DNA of 64,000 nucleotides from Sorex araneus. Lineage: Eukaryota; Chordata; Mammalia; Eulipotyphla; Soricidae. Below the pieces are notes generated by a model. The model was not told the origin of the DNA and searched no databases. It saw only the letters and a program-made list of their open reading frames with translations. The stretch lies in the NCBI RefSeq assembly GCF_027595985.1, contig NC_073303.1:26092565-26156564 (forward strand), given 5' to 3'. The translations under genes were made by a program, and so were the position numbers. How positions within the stretch are numbered: the first letter of the stretch is position 1; each line of letters begins with the position of its first letter. Shown one piece after another: positions 54,340 to 64,000 of the stretch.

Positions 54340-56100
54340 AACAAGAGAACGAGCGCGAGGGGGGTGGCGGGGGTGGGAGGGGGCCGCGGCTCCTCTTCCG
54401 CGCCCAGGCCCAGGGCAGCCCCCAGCTCGGGCTGCCGCCCGCTCACAGCCCCCCTCGGTCTGTGCGGCTCCCGCCGCGGCGGCTCATGCACGGGCCCGGC
54501 CCACAGGTGGGGGGGCCGCCAAGGCGTCCGGGCGAACTCCGCGGCAGCCTTCCACGGAGGCGGTGTCTCAGCAAGTCTGGCCCCCGCGGGCTCTAGGAGG
54601 GGCGGGGGGCACTCCTCTCATCCATGCAACTTCCGGAGCCCCCCGGAGGGCCGTGGGCGAGGGGCGCGTCCTGCGACCTTGCAGCGGGCACCGGTCAGGA
54701 GAGGGCACACCTCTTCATGCAGCGGCGGGGCGCAGGCACGCAGCGAGGGCTCCGGGAGGGAAGCGGCGGCGGCCGTCCGCGGGGACATGCAAGCCAAGCA
54801 GCGGGGCCCGCAGCACAGGGGAGAAGGGGGACTTTTACTTGTTTTCCCCCAGCAGTCCCGGAATAAGCAAACCATGGCCGCCGGCCCTGCGCGCTCAGAG
54901 GCTCGAGGCGGAGAGGGGCTGGCCGGGGCCGGGGCTCGGGCACCGGCTCAGGGGCGGCTGGGCTGGGACGACCACATGGCATGCCAGGGGGCCAGGCGCC
55001 CTGGCGACGGCTACACTCGGGCCGCTGGCGAGCGGGGCGCCGGCCGGACCCTCGCCCTGGCCACCGGGCTGGCTTCCCGGGCCAGGCTGGGCGTCAGGGG
55101 CCGGGCACTCATGTTCCTCTCCGGACAGGGGCTGTCCCCGGGTGCCGCTGCTTGCGCAGGTGGAAGGAAAGGAGGCGGGCAGACCCAGTTCTCGGCGGGC
55201 GGTGGCAAGACCCGACGAGATTCAAAGAAAGAAGGCAGGAAAGGGAGGAAGGCAGGAAGCGGTCCTCTGCCCGCCGAGCTGTGGCGGCTAAGTCTGTTCA
55301 CGTTGTCCGGCGAGGTCCAGTTCTCGCTCTGGCACGGGCTGAGGGCAGCCACCGTCTTCCCCGAAGTGTCGGGTCCTGACGCCCCTCTACAGCGGAGCAG
55401 GGGAGGGGGCACAGAGACCGGCTGGGCTCCGAGGGGAGGATGGAGGAGCAAAGTTCAGTCCGTCCCCAGGGACCAGCCGGGGAACGGCCGAGCCCCCGCG
55501 ACTGCCTCGGTCCTCACCGGCAAAGAACAGACGGAAGAAGGAGCGCAGAGAAAGGGTGGCGGAGAGACTCGCGGCGGGAGCAAGCGGCTGCGGCATCACC
55601 AGACAACTCCTAGCACGACGGGAGTCGTCCTGCTGCTCCGGGCGGTCTCTGCCCCTCACGGCTGACTGACCCACTGTCCCAGGCTGCCGCTTTCCTGTCC
55701 TCTGCAGGGCTGACGTGCTCAGGGACGCACGCTGCAGCGGCACTCCGAGCGGGGAGTCTGGGGAGGCGCGTGTCCCCCTGCCCTTGAGAGGGGCTCTCCG
55801 CTTGCTCCCCCAGCCTAAGCGGCGGGCTCCCGGGCGCCCAGGAAGTGCGGTGGCCCCGGCTGCTGATTCATTCCTGCCTGCCGTCCCCCCCGCCGGGCGT
55901 CTGTGGTCCCGCCTGCCGCTGGAGATGAGATGTGCGCGCTCGCAGAGCCGCAGCGGAGGGCTTTGTCTCGGGCTCCTGGGCTCCACGCTGCCCGCCGCCA
56001 GCCCCACCGTCCTTGCTCCCCCTCGTAATGTCTGGTCCTCCCCTCCCCGCCCTCCCCGCCCTCCTCCCCGCCACGCTCAGGAAAATGCATCAGAGATTGG
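54340..56100. promoter_or_regulatory. ANKS1A: Intragenic CpG-rich block (possible internal promoter)
   Basis: Dense in CG and GC boxes, mainly 54,360-55,200, starting about 130 bp from the SAM1 exon on its 5' side relative to the gene. It yields long spurious frames. A transcript starting here on the - strand would encode only SAM1-SAM2-PTB. Promoter function is inferred from composition and place only. Confidence 0.4.
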
Positions 56101-56124
56101 ACATTGGAGCAGATGCTGCCGCTG

Positions 56125-56125
<1 letters not shown>

Positions 56126-56182
<57 letters not shown>

Positions 56183-56395
56183 GAGAGATAGAGAGGAGAG
56201 AGAGAGAGGAGAGAGAGAGGAGAGGGAGAGAGAGAGGGAGAGAGAGGAGAGAGAAGAGAGGGAGAGAGAGATAGGGAGAGAGAGAGGGAGAGAGAGAGAG
56301 AAAGAGACAGAGAGGGAAAGAGAGGCTGAGAGAGAGGGAGAAAGAGACAGAGAGGGAGAGAGGAGAGAGCGAGAGAGCGAAAGAGCGAGCGAGAG
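56126..56395 (+). repeat. (GA)n and GA-rich purine tract
   Basis: About 21 GA units, then irregular GAGAGG/GAGGGA units for another 220 bp. Confidence 0.95.
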
Positions 56396-56399
56396 CAGC

Positions 56400-58071
56400 G
56401 TGCGCTCCTAGCAGCGCCAAAAAAATAAATAAAAACAATGAAACAGTCGTTCAGGACACTTCCCAGGGTGCCGGCCGAGGCACGCGCGCATCCAAGGTGG
56501 AAACAAACTTTACGTCCAGCTCGGGGGCTGGAGCCGGCGGGCGGCCAAGAGCAGAACAGCCATGGGTTCTGACCTACAGTTTCTAGGACGGCCAGGAGAG
56601 GGCACAGAGGAAGGACGCTGCTGGGGACTCAGCCACAGGTTTCCCGGTGCCCCCTTGGCCCCTGACGCCCAAGGGGTGGCTGGGGGAGACACACCACTGC
56701 GAAGTCACCGGCTGCTCCTCAGGTGGGCGTGCAGCCTCGGGGGCCAGACTTCAGGGTCCAGCCGAGCTCAGAGCAGGCGCCGGGGAGAAGGTGGGGGAGG
56801 GAGGGAGCGAGCAGACAAAGGGACTGGAAGCCACTGTACCGCCTCCCAGACAAAGGGGGTCGCAGGCGGACCGAGACAAAGACGCAGGGGCCACGGTCAC
56901 CCTCTGGACACACTGGGAGGCCCCTGGAGTCCAGCTGGCTGTCGCTGGCTGGAGTGGGCAGAGGGAAGCCCCCGGGGAGCTGCCCTTGAAGGGGTGGACA
57001 CAGGCTGGCTGAGAGATGGCCCCTTCCGCTGTGTCCACAGGCCACGGGGAACAGAAGCCGGAGCGCCTGAGGCTATCGGATGGCGACCCTCCCCGGGCGT
57101 CTCAGAGCAGCGGCGGTGTGGGACACGCGAGGGCTGGGGGCCCGTGGCCAGCTCGAGGGCCTCCAGCTCAGAGGGCCACCTGGGCCACAGGAAGGTGACA
57201 CCCAGGCTACCAGGACACGGTGCTCTGGAAAACCTAATCCCGCCAGGCCATGGGGTGGCCGGCTATGGGTGCCCAGGGGATGGCCCGGTCCCCTCCCGGC
57301 TGGGGACCTCCAAGCCCAGGTCTCTGCCCCACAGCTCAACCCCGAGGACAACTGCAGCCCTCACATGGCCCACTCAGACCAGACAGGAGTCCTGCTCGGT
57401 GGGGGCGGAAGGTGGCTGGCCCCGGGTCCCGGCCAAAGTCCCCTCATGCTCAGGAGACAGAAGACAAGAGTTCGCAGGCAGGACGGTGGGAATGGGGGGA
57501 GGGGTGTGACAGGGGAGACCACGCGTCCCCCTCGGCGTTCCTGAGTTTCGGTGAAACTTGTGCACGCAGCCAGCTTTCCGAATAAGTCACGTCCTGGGAG
57601 AGCTGGCGGCAGGGACCGGCAGGCGAGGGGGACACGCAGCACCCCTCTCCCGGGAGGACCTTTCAGGGGGGCTCCGCGCCCTGAGGCATCAGGGCCCACG
57701 GGCCGCACGACTCCCAAGCACGTGCAAGTAACTCCAGCTGCTCAAGGCAGGGAGGCGCAGGGAAACCGCCGGATGAACCGCCACTACCCCCCTCTGGGTC
57801 CCCCCAGGCACCGCTGGCAGCTGACCCTGGTGAGGCTGGTCTGAGGTGGCTCCCACCTGGAAACGGCCACCGACTTGGCCAAAAAAGCCGCCTGAGTGGG
57901 CGGCAGTAAGACCCCGAAGTGACCAAAGCCAGTTCGTCTTCTCTCCCAGAGTACGGAGAGAAACGAGGCATTTTCCACAGCAGCTCTTGGAACTCTTGGA
58001 ACTCAGTCTGGAGAATGGAGGAGGACAAGCCAGCGGGGGCTGACGCCCTGTTCGAGAGGTGTCTCGACTGA
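56400..58071. other. ANKS1A: ANKS1A intron stretch, nothing recognised
   Basis: GC-rich, no SINE, no exon with splice sites that fit the neighbouring phases. Confidence 0.5.
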
Positions 58072-58340
58072 GTCACCACATAGCCCCCCGCCCCACCAGG
58101 ACTGATTCCTGAGCACAGAGCCAGGAGTAAACCCTCAACAGTAACAACAACAAAGCAAGCGAGCACAAGGGGCAAGACAAGGCACACAACGCCTGCTGTG
58201 TGTGACGCTCAGTGCCAAGTTCAATGCCTGGCACTCCACGGTGTCCCCAAGAACTGCGTGGCCTTGGTGGCCGGTCACCCCAAACCACCAGGTCTGCTCT
58301 GCTGGGCCAAGCATCACTGGGCATGGCTCCCAGATGGGCA
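58072..58340 (+). mobile_element. SINE type A remnants (two old pieces)
   Basis: 58,072-58,158 keeps 'ctgattcctgagcacagagc' with a CAACAA tail; 58,200-58,340 keeps 'caagttcaatgcctggcac' and 'gcatcactgggcatggctcc'. Confidence 0.5.
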
Positions 58341-59325
58341 CGCCACTAGGTACGGACCCGAAACATGACTCATGAGCCTCGCTACTGTATATCTCAAGGA
58401 CCTTTTGGGCGCAGGCTCTTGAGTATTCTACTCATTTCCCAATGAGAAAGAACACCAAGGAGATGTTCTAACAGAAGGAATTGGAGGCTCAGAGAGACTA
58501 AGGATTCGCCCAAGACATACATGTGCCTGGCACAGGCCTTGAATAAGCGAGGCTGGCTCCAGAGCTCACATTTTCCGTGGAGACCCCCTGGGCTGAACCC
58601 CCCAGCACACAGAAGCCCTGGGCACCTGCCCTCCTGCCAGCCAGGCTCCGAGAGGAAGCCGAGGGGTCTGTACTCCAAGCAAACCAGACACGCCATCCCT
58701 CGGTGCAGGCAAGCGCCCTGCACCCAGCGCAAAAACGGGCTCCCTGTCACTGCTGGGGCAGGACCATCACCAGGCGAGAGGGGCAGGACACCTAGAATGC
58801 CACCTCACCACGCTCACAACTCTGTCATGGAGGAAAATGGCACAGAACTGCCCCCAGTTCTTCCCTGCTCCAAAGGAAACGCCTCAGAACGGTCAAGAAC
58901 GCCCAAAGCAGCAGCGACCTGAAGCAAAGGGACGGAGAGGAAGCTGGAGACACAGACACGAGGACTCACCGCCTTGCCACCACCGGGGATCAGGCCGACC
59001 AACACCAATTAAAGCCAGTCCGACAAAGCCTACATTTACACGACTAACTGCGGAACAAGTGACATTTTAAAAAGCTTCCTAATCAGTCGCCTGAAATTTA
59101 ACTCACAGACTTTTGCCTCTACTATATGGAAAAAGAATCACGACCCTACGAATAACAGCTGATGGGCTGTCGAGACGCACGAGACCCTGCATACTGAGAG
59201 CAGGACCCGTCTGGGCCCAGCCCCCTCGTCCCCTGCGTGTCTCTCGTGCGGATCAGAGAGGAGGCCCGAGCCACAAAGGAGCCGGAGGCCGGGGTGTGGG
59301 GGGAAGCAGTGGCCTGGCACCATAC

Positions 59326-59392
59326 CTGAGATCCGCTGCTGCTCCTGGGAGAAGTCGATCCCCTCTCCAATGGAGCTCATGATTTTCTCGAT
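59326..59392 (-). CDS. ANKS1A: ANKS1A exon upstream of SAM1
   Basis: Acceptor TTTCGTTACAG precedes 59,392; donor ATCTCAG then GTATGG. Encodes IEKIMSSIGEGIDFSQEQQR and IS, plus the first base of the Gly that starts the next exon. Furthest upstream ANKS1A exon I can identify. Confidence 0.95.
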
Positions 59393-59999
59393 CTGTAACG
59401 AAAGAGGAACAAGGAGGAGAGGCCGTGAGGTTGGGTTAAACTCTGCCAGCTAATCGCCAACACGCCCAGGGCGGGCCGTTAGGGTCTTTCCGATCGTTCC
59501 CAGGTTTCGCACCAACCCACGAGGTACGGGAAGCCGGTGCCACTCTGGATCTGTGAGAGACCCTCTCTGGACATAGGACCAGCGAGTGTGCACACCTGCT
59601 CCGAATGAACTGGGCTGCGCCCTGCCCTCAGCTGGAGCCCCCCTTCCACGGCTGCAGTCTGCTGCCCCGCCCCGGCAGACACAGGCCAGGGGCTCCAGGA
59701 GGACCCCCCGGCACATGCTCTGTCCAGGCCAGATTTTAACTAGCAGAGCACGCTTCGCCAGCTTCGAGCCATGCCGTCTCCCAAGCGCCGAGAACAGTCC
59801 CGGGCAAATCCCCAGCGCCCGGCAAGGACAGGACACTGCGTGGCCTCTGGCTCTGGTTGAGAGGGGCACAGCGCCAGGCCTAGGACCCTCCTGGATGCCA
59901 CGGTGAGGAAGGGACATCACCCCAAGTGGAGGACTGTCCGCTCCCTGCAGGCTAGCAGGCCCACAGTCAGGGGGAGAGAAAGGCTGGGCATGCACCTTG

Positions 60000-60142
60000 T
60001 TACTCCTGGTTTTGTGGGCTGTTAGGTGTGGGGACACACACAGTAGTGCTCGGGGACCACGGGGAGCCGGGGATTGAACCCGGGCCTCCTGCACACAAAG
60101 TCTCAGCACAGCTCATTAAGCTCTTGCCACCTCCCGGGCCTC
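60000..60142 (-). mobile_element. SINE type A, old
   Basis: Reverse; 'ggggattgaacccgggcctc' B-box region is the clearest part. Confidence 0.65.
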
Positions 60143-60842
60143 TCAGTCGTGCTCCTGACCGGAGCAGAGCGAGCCGGACTCAAAGCATCCAAATGCCTCC
60201 GTTTCCCCCTCTCTTCCCCCATGGACCACCTGTCCCAGCCATCTGGCTAGGTCACCCCAGGCCAGACCCAAGCCCCCACTGCAGGACACAGTGGCCAGGG
60301 GCGGCGAGGAGGAAGCAGCTGCCCCGCCCTCCCTGCGCCTCCTTCAGGCTGCAGTGATAATGAGCTCATTCACTGCTCTTTTTCCAAAGAAATGAAGAGA
60401 GAACCTTTTGTACCCGGGCTTGGACAATTTTCCCCTTAAGTGCAAGTAAGGAGCCTGAGTCTGACCATCAGAGAGTCAACAACTCTCCAGCCAGGCTCCA
60501 GCTGGCAGACAAAGAAGCACATCTGACACCCAGCGGAGGAACGCACAGGCAGGCGCCTGCCCTGGCGCTGGGCGCAGCAGGAGGGGTTCTCTCCACTCAG
60601 GGAAATGACCGCGCCGGGCAGCCCCCCCCGCCACCCGGGACCCTGCCGAAACGCCCTGGGAGTGCCTCCTACGCACCCCCCGCAGGAGCCAAGAGAAGGG
60701 TGGAACCCACTTTCAGGCAGCCCCTCACTGCCTGCTCCCCAGCATCCCTGCTCCCCAGTTCCCGGCTTTCCTTGGTCCTGCCCAGTCCAGGTCCAGGGTT
60801 GCCCCCCCCCCGTCCCCACCCCCACCCCTGCTCTGAAACAAA

Positions 60843-61022
60843 AGGGGGCGCTGCAGAGACAATACACCGGGTAAGGCTCTTGCACCGAATGTGGCAAACC
60901 CGTCACCACTTCTGGTCCCCCGAGCACCACCAGGAGTAATTCCTGAGTGCAGAGCCAGGGGTGCCCGTCCTCGAGACAGACCCAGGAGTAAGCCCTGACC
61001 AGTGCTGGGTGCGCCCTCCCAC
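60843..61022 (+). mobile_element. SINE type A
   Basis: Diverged head, with a short internal repeat ('cccgtcctcgagacagaccc') inserted near the end. Confidence 0.7.
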
Positions 61023-61762
61023 CCCTTACAAAAAGAGTGGGGGAAAAAAAATTCAAGGTGACTTCAAGGTACCTTTGGAAATAAAGCCATGTCTGTTACA
61101 TATTTCATTTTCATTATAATCACCCCAGACCCTAAGCTCCAGCTGGGTTTGCCCAATCAACACCCCAGGGCTGAGCAATTCATGAGATTCTGCCAAAAGG
61201 CCCTTTGAAATCAGGGTGACCGGAGTTGAGCGTCCTGCTGATTCTGAGTTCTGTTCTTTTCTGCCCGGCGCCCCAGGACGCACCATCAGGCCAACTACAA
61301 AGGGCCGGGAAAGCCCAGGTTCGTACAGGCTGCCTTCCGTCAGACAGACGCAGGCCAGCTAGGAAATGCGCACGACCCCTCACAACACACCCATTCAAAC
61401 CTAGCTAAGAGAGCAGGTTCCACTTTCATGAATTGCGGTAGTGAGTCCAGCTCCGAAGGCTCTGGTCTGTGGAGGAACTTGGAGTACTCACTGTTTACCG
61501 AGGCTACCATTTCCTGCCTTGGTGAAAGCTGGGAGGGCAGTGGAGGGGTGGGATTTGGCAGGACCCAGCCTGGCACACCAGCACCCAGGATCAGTGCTGC
61601 CAGGACTGTGGGGGCAGGGAGGAGTCCTGGCCACCCTGCCACGGCCCAGAACAGCAGTGCGGGCACGTGGTCACTGCAGTCTAGACAAAGGCGTGGTCAG
61701 AGAAGATTCTGACCTATGCACCTCGTGCAGGTTTGACGTGGGTTAGGTAGGGAATTTCTTTT

Positions 61763-61938
61763 TTTTTTTTTTTGCTTTTTGGGTCACACCCGGCGATGCA
61801 CAGGGGTCACTCCTTGCTCATGCACGCAGGAATTTTCCCTGGCGGTGCTCAGGGGACCATATGGGATGCTGGGATTCGAACCCGGGTTGGCCGAGTGCAA
61901 AGCAAACGCCCTACCCGCTGTGCTATCACTCCAGCCCC
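61763..61938 (-). mobile_element. SINE type A, full length
   Basis: Near-consensus reverse copy with a T run; direct repeat GGGAATTTCTT on both sides. Confidence 0.93.
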
Positions 61939-61957
61939 GGGGGAATTTCTTATTTCT

Positions 61958-62132
61958 GGACCAGAGCAACAGAACAGCAGGAAGGGCGCTTGCCTTGTTT
62001 GCGGTCAACCTGGGTTCGACCTCTGGCAACCCATATGGTCTCCCCAGCCCACGAGGAGTGATCCCTGAGTGCAGAGCCAGGAGTCAGCCCTGAGCACCAC
62101 TGGATGTGGCTCCCAAATAAAAACAAAACGGG
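61958..62132 (+). mobile_element. SINE type A
   Basis: Complete, moderately diverged; forms an inverted pair with the copy 20 bp before it. Confidence 0.85.
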
Positions 62133-62364
62133 GGGAAAAAAACAACTCAATAACAACGAAAAGAAAATGTTCTCATCAGACTGCTTTCACAGAAACGCCG
62201 AGCATCTCGGCGGGAGGAAGAGCTGGGAGGAACGCAAGCACACGGCTCTCCTCTTGCTGTCTGGACAGCTGGACACGGCGGCCGGGCTGCACCTCTGCAA
62301 TCTATCGAGTTCAGTGCTTGGTTGGGAAAGGCCTACAAGTTCTCGCCACCACATTTCTGCGTGG

Positions 62365-62531
62365 TTTGGGCTTATGGGGGTACACCTCGTGGTGCTCAGA
62401 GCTTACTCCTGACTTTCTGCTCAGGGGTCCCTCCCGGTGGACTCACATGGGGTGAGAAAACCATGGGGTGGCGGGTGGGTGGATCAAACCTGGATCAGCT
62501 GTGTGCAAGGCAAGTGCCCAGCCCACCGGAA
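62365..62531 (-). mobile_element. SINE type A, old
   Basis: Reverse; 'tggtgctcagagcttactcc' and 'gcaaggcaagtgcccagccc' remain. Confidence 0.65.
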
Positions 62532-62697
62532 CCGCTGGAGAGATAGGGCAGTGAGCAGGACACTCACCTTTCATGTGGCCCGCCCTGGTCCCGTCCCCGG
62601 CACCCCATATGGTCGCCCCAGTCCAACCAGAAGTCATTCCTGAGCGCAGAGCCAGAAGTAACCCTGAGCGTCGCCAGGCCTGGCCTCAAAGCAAAAC
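62532..62697 (+). mobile_element. SINE type A
   Basis: Head to head with the previous copy; end 'gagcgtcgccaggcctggcc'. Confidence 0.78.
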
Positions 62698-62699
62698 AT

Positions 62700-62840
62700 T
62701 TTCAAGGCGAGAGCACAGTTGAAGCGCATGGCTTGTATTTGATTCTGCTTCAGTCCCCGGCACTACTTGGTCCCCTGAGGTGCTAGGTGGTTTCCTGGAG
62801 GCTCCCGAGCACTGCTGGGGTGCCCCGGGTAATCCCTGGA
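62700..62840 (+). mobile_element. SINE type A, very old
   Basis: Only 'cagtccccggcactacttgg' and 'gagcactgctggggtgcccc' are recognisable. Confidence 0.4.
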
Positions 62841-63099
62841 TAATCTGAGCTGCACCACTTTCTCAGCCCTTGCATTGAACCTCTGGCCCAGTTGGTCAAA
62901 AACCACTGGGTGTGGAGTGGTAACACGGTGCGCCCAACATGAAAACAGTTTACACTTGCAAATCCATGGTACCTCAGTGAAAAATAAAAACGAACAGATA
63001 ACATCACTTTTCAGATAATACTAATAACTTCAGAAATTAAAATTTAAGCACCCAACCACCAAAAAAAAAAAAAAAAGAAAAAGAAAAAGAAAAATGAGG

Positions 63100-63215
63100 G
63101 AAGGAGAGATGGTACAGGGGGAGGCTAAGGCACATGTCTCACATGTCTTGTATGCCTCGACCTTGGTAGCACCCCGGGCACCCCAAGCCAACACTGCTGG
63201 GTGTGGCCCTGGAGA
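63100..63215 (+). mobile_element. SINE type A fragment
   Basis: Head 'aaggagagatggtacagggg' and end 'aacactgctgggtgtggccc', body shortened. Confidence 0.55.
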
Positions 63216-63364
63216 CCTGTGGGCACCCCCAGAGGCCCTGTGGCCCTGAGCACTGCTGGCGTGAGCAATACTGTATCCTCTGGCCCAGCCTACAAGCCAG
63301 GGAGGACCCCACTATCCTGACAAGTATAACTGTTTTCCTTCTTTTTTTTTCTTCTAAAAAAAAA

Positions 63365-63516
63365 TCTATTTATTTATTTTTGGCTTTCTGGGTCCTACCT
63401 GGCTATGCTCAGGGGATACTCCCAGCTCTGTACTCAGGAAATACTCCTAGCGATTGAACCTGGGTTGGCCACGCGCAAGGCAAACGCCCTCCCCACTGGA
63501 CTATCACCCTGGCCCC
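63365..63516 (-). mobile_element. SINE type A with deletion
   Basis: Reverse; lacks the GGGACCATATGGGATGC block; TTTA tail. Confidence 0.82.
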
Positions 63517-64000
63517 TATCTCCCTTCTAAGATGCTTTCAATGCGAAGGGGAACAGGAAGTGAGGTTTTATGATGCAGCAGCAACTGAGCTGGTGCCTGA
63601 TGTCACGCACGCCCTGGCGGGCCTCTCTCTGCTGGGGGACACACAGTCTCCAGGGGCCGACACCGAGCACTGAAGACGACCTGCACGTCTCCCTGTGCCC
63701 AGGGCTCAGGCCCGGAAGCCACTCGGCCCTGCACGGTTCCTTCCTGAGGGTGTGTTTTACGGTGGGTCCCGGAGGACCATCCGGGGTAAGGACCCTGCGT
63801 CATGCTGTTTCCGTCGGGGCTCTCGCCGTGCCCCGAGGTGCTCGGTGACAAACAGCAGCTGCCACCCAGGCGAGCTGCCTCGCCAGGATGTCAGAGGGGA
63901 AAAGCCACCACACTTGGACCCCCCGGGCTGGACTCTCACTCTTCCTCCTCGGCTTCGTCTTTGTCTGCCCTTCCGGGGGTGCCGCCACTGCGACCTCACA

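Larger units (their letters stand above)
38697..59392 (-). other. ANKS1A: ANKS1A gene, 3' half (exons to poly(A) site)
   Basis: ANKS1A (Odin) is a cytoplasmic adaptor with N-terminal ankyrin repeats, two SAM domains and a C-terminal PTB domain. In other mammals it binds Eph receptors and EGFR and affects their ubiquitination and recycling. Twelve exons here join without phase conflict to 474 residues: an IEKIMSSIGEGIDFSQEQQ lead-in, SAM1 (about residues 25-90 of the visible part), SAM2 (about 103-165), a linker, PTB (about 272-400) and a tail ending in [12 protein letters not shown]. The ankyrin-repeat exons and promoter lie past 64,000. Introns here are nearly free of young SINEs compared with TCP11. 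All donors are GT. No stop or frameshift is seen. Confidence 0.96.
59393..64000. other. ANKS1A: ANKS1A intron, runs off the window
   Basis: 4.6 kb with type A SINEs mainly after 60,800. No further ANKS1A exon recognised up to the edge. Confidence 0.65.

Noticed and set aside
54337-55665. 442-codon + strand open frame
   Set aside because: Lies in a CpG-rich intronic block where stop codons are rare. No recognisable domain or splice structure.
61410-61520. - strand stretch reading EMVASVNSEYSKFLHRPEPS as a possible ANKS1A exon
   Set aside because: The flanking AAGGCAG lacks a pyrimidine tract, no good donor follows, and I cannot match it to ANKS1A.
63880-64000. Possible - strand exon at the right edge (VAVAAPPEGQTKTKPRRKSE)
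   Set aside because: No splice signals that fit, no known match; cut by the window edge.

Overview
The window is nuclear DNA from a placental mammal, almost certainly a shrew of the genus Sorex. This rests on two kinds of evidence: intron-split genes with mammalian protein sequences, and about 75 copies of a tRNA-derived SINE with the monomer I recognise from soricid shrews (head GGGGCTGGAGCGATAGCACA, tail GTGTGACCCAAAAAGCAAAA). The species itself is inferred. Two protein-coding genes converge here, as they do on human 6p21.31: TCP11 on the + strand and the 3' part of ANKS1A on the - strand.

Layout. 1-14,780 is intergenic sequence upstream of TCP11: SINEs, old L1 pieces, a broken copy of the first coding exon of VAV3 at about 1,910-2,101, and a repeat-poor block at 8,690-11,180. 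14,780-16,080 is the CpG-rich TCP11 promoter region. TCP11 runs 15,802 to about 33,015 and can be read as nine coding exons giving 498 residues, with all phases closing. 33,015-38,695 is the gap between the two gene ends; it holds SINEs, a 5'-truncated L1 with a perfect 15-bp target duplication, and a 3' fragment of an RTE-clade LINE. ANKS1A fills the rest: a 3' UTR of about 2.5 kb (38,697-41,265) and twelve coding exons between 41,266 and 59,392. These encode the C-terminal 474 residues: SAM1, SAM2, a linker, the PTB domain and the tail. The ankyrin-repeat half lies beyond the right edge.

TCP11 is a sperm protein linked to cAMP signalling and motility. ANKS1A (Odin) is an adaptor for Eph and EGF receptors. 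They are neighbours, not a functional pair.

The most interesting signal is in the repeats. Two SINE families share a tRNA-like head. Type A ends in an A-rich, L1-style tail. Type B ends in a short sequence that matches the very end of the RTE reading frame found in this same window (35,400-35,818). One type B copy carries a perfect 12-bp target duplication and no poly(A). This looks like a SINE that captured an RTE tail and was moved by the RTE machinery. Other points worth checking: a duplicated splice donor in ANKS1A, a GC-AG intron in TCP11, a near-perfect 52-bp palindrome, GC-box minisatellites inside introns, and an intragenic CpG-rich block that could be an internal ANKS1A promoter.
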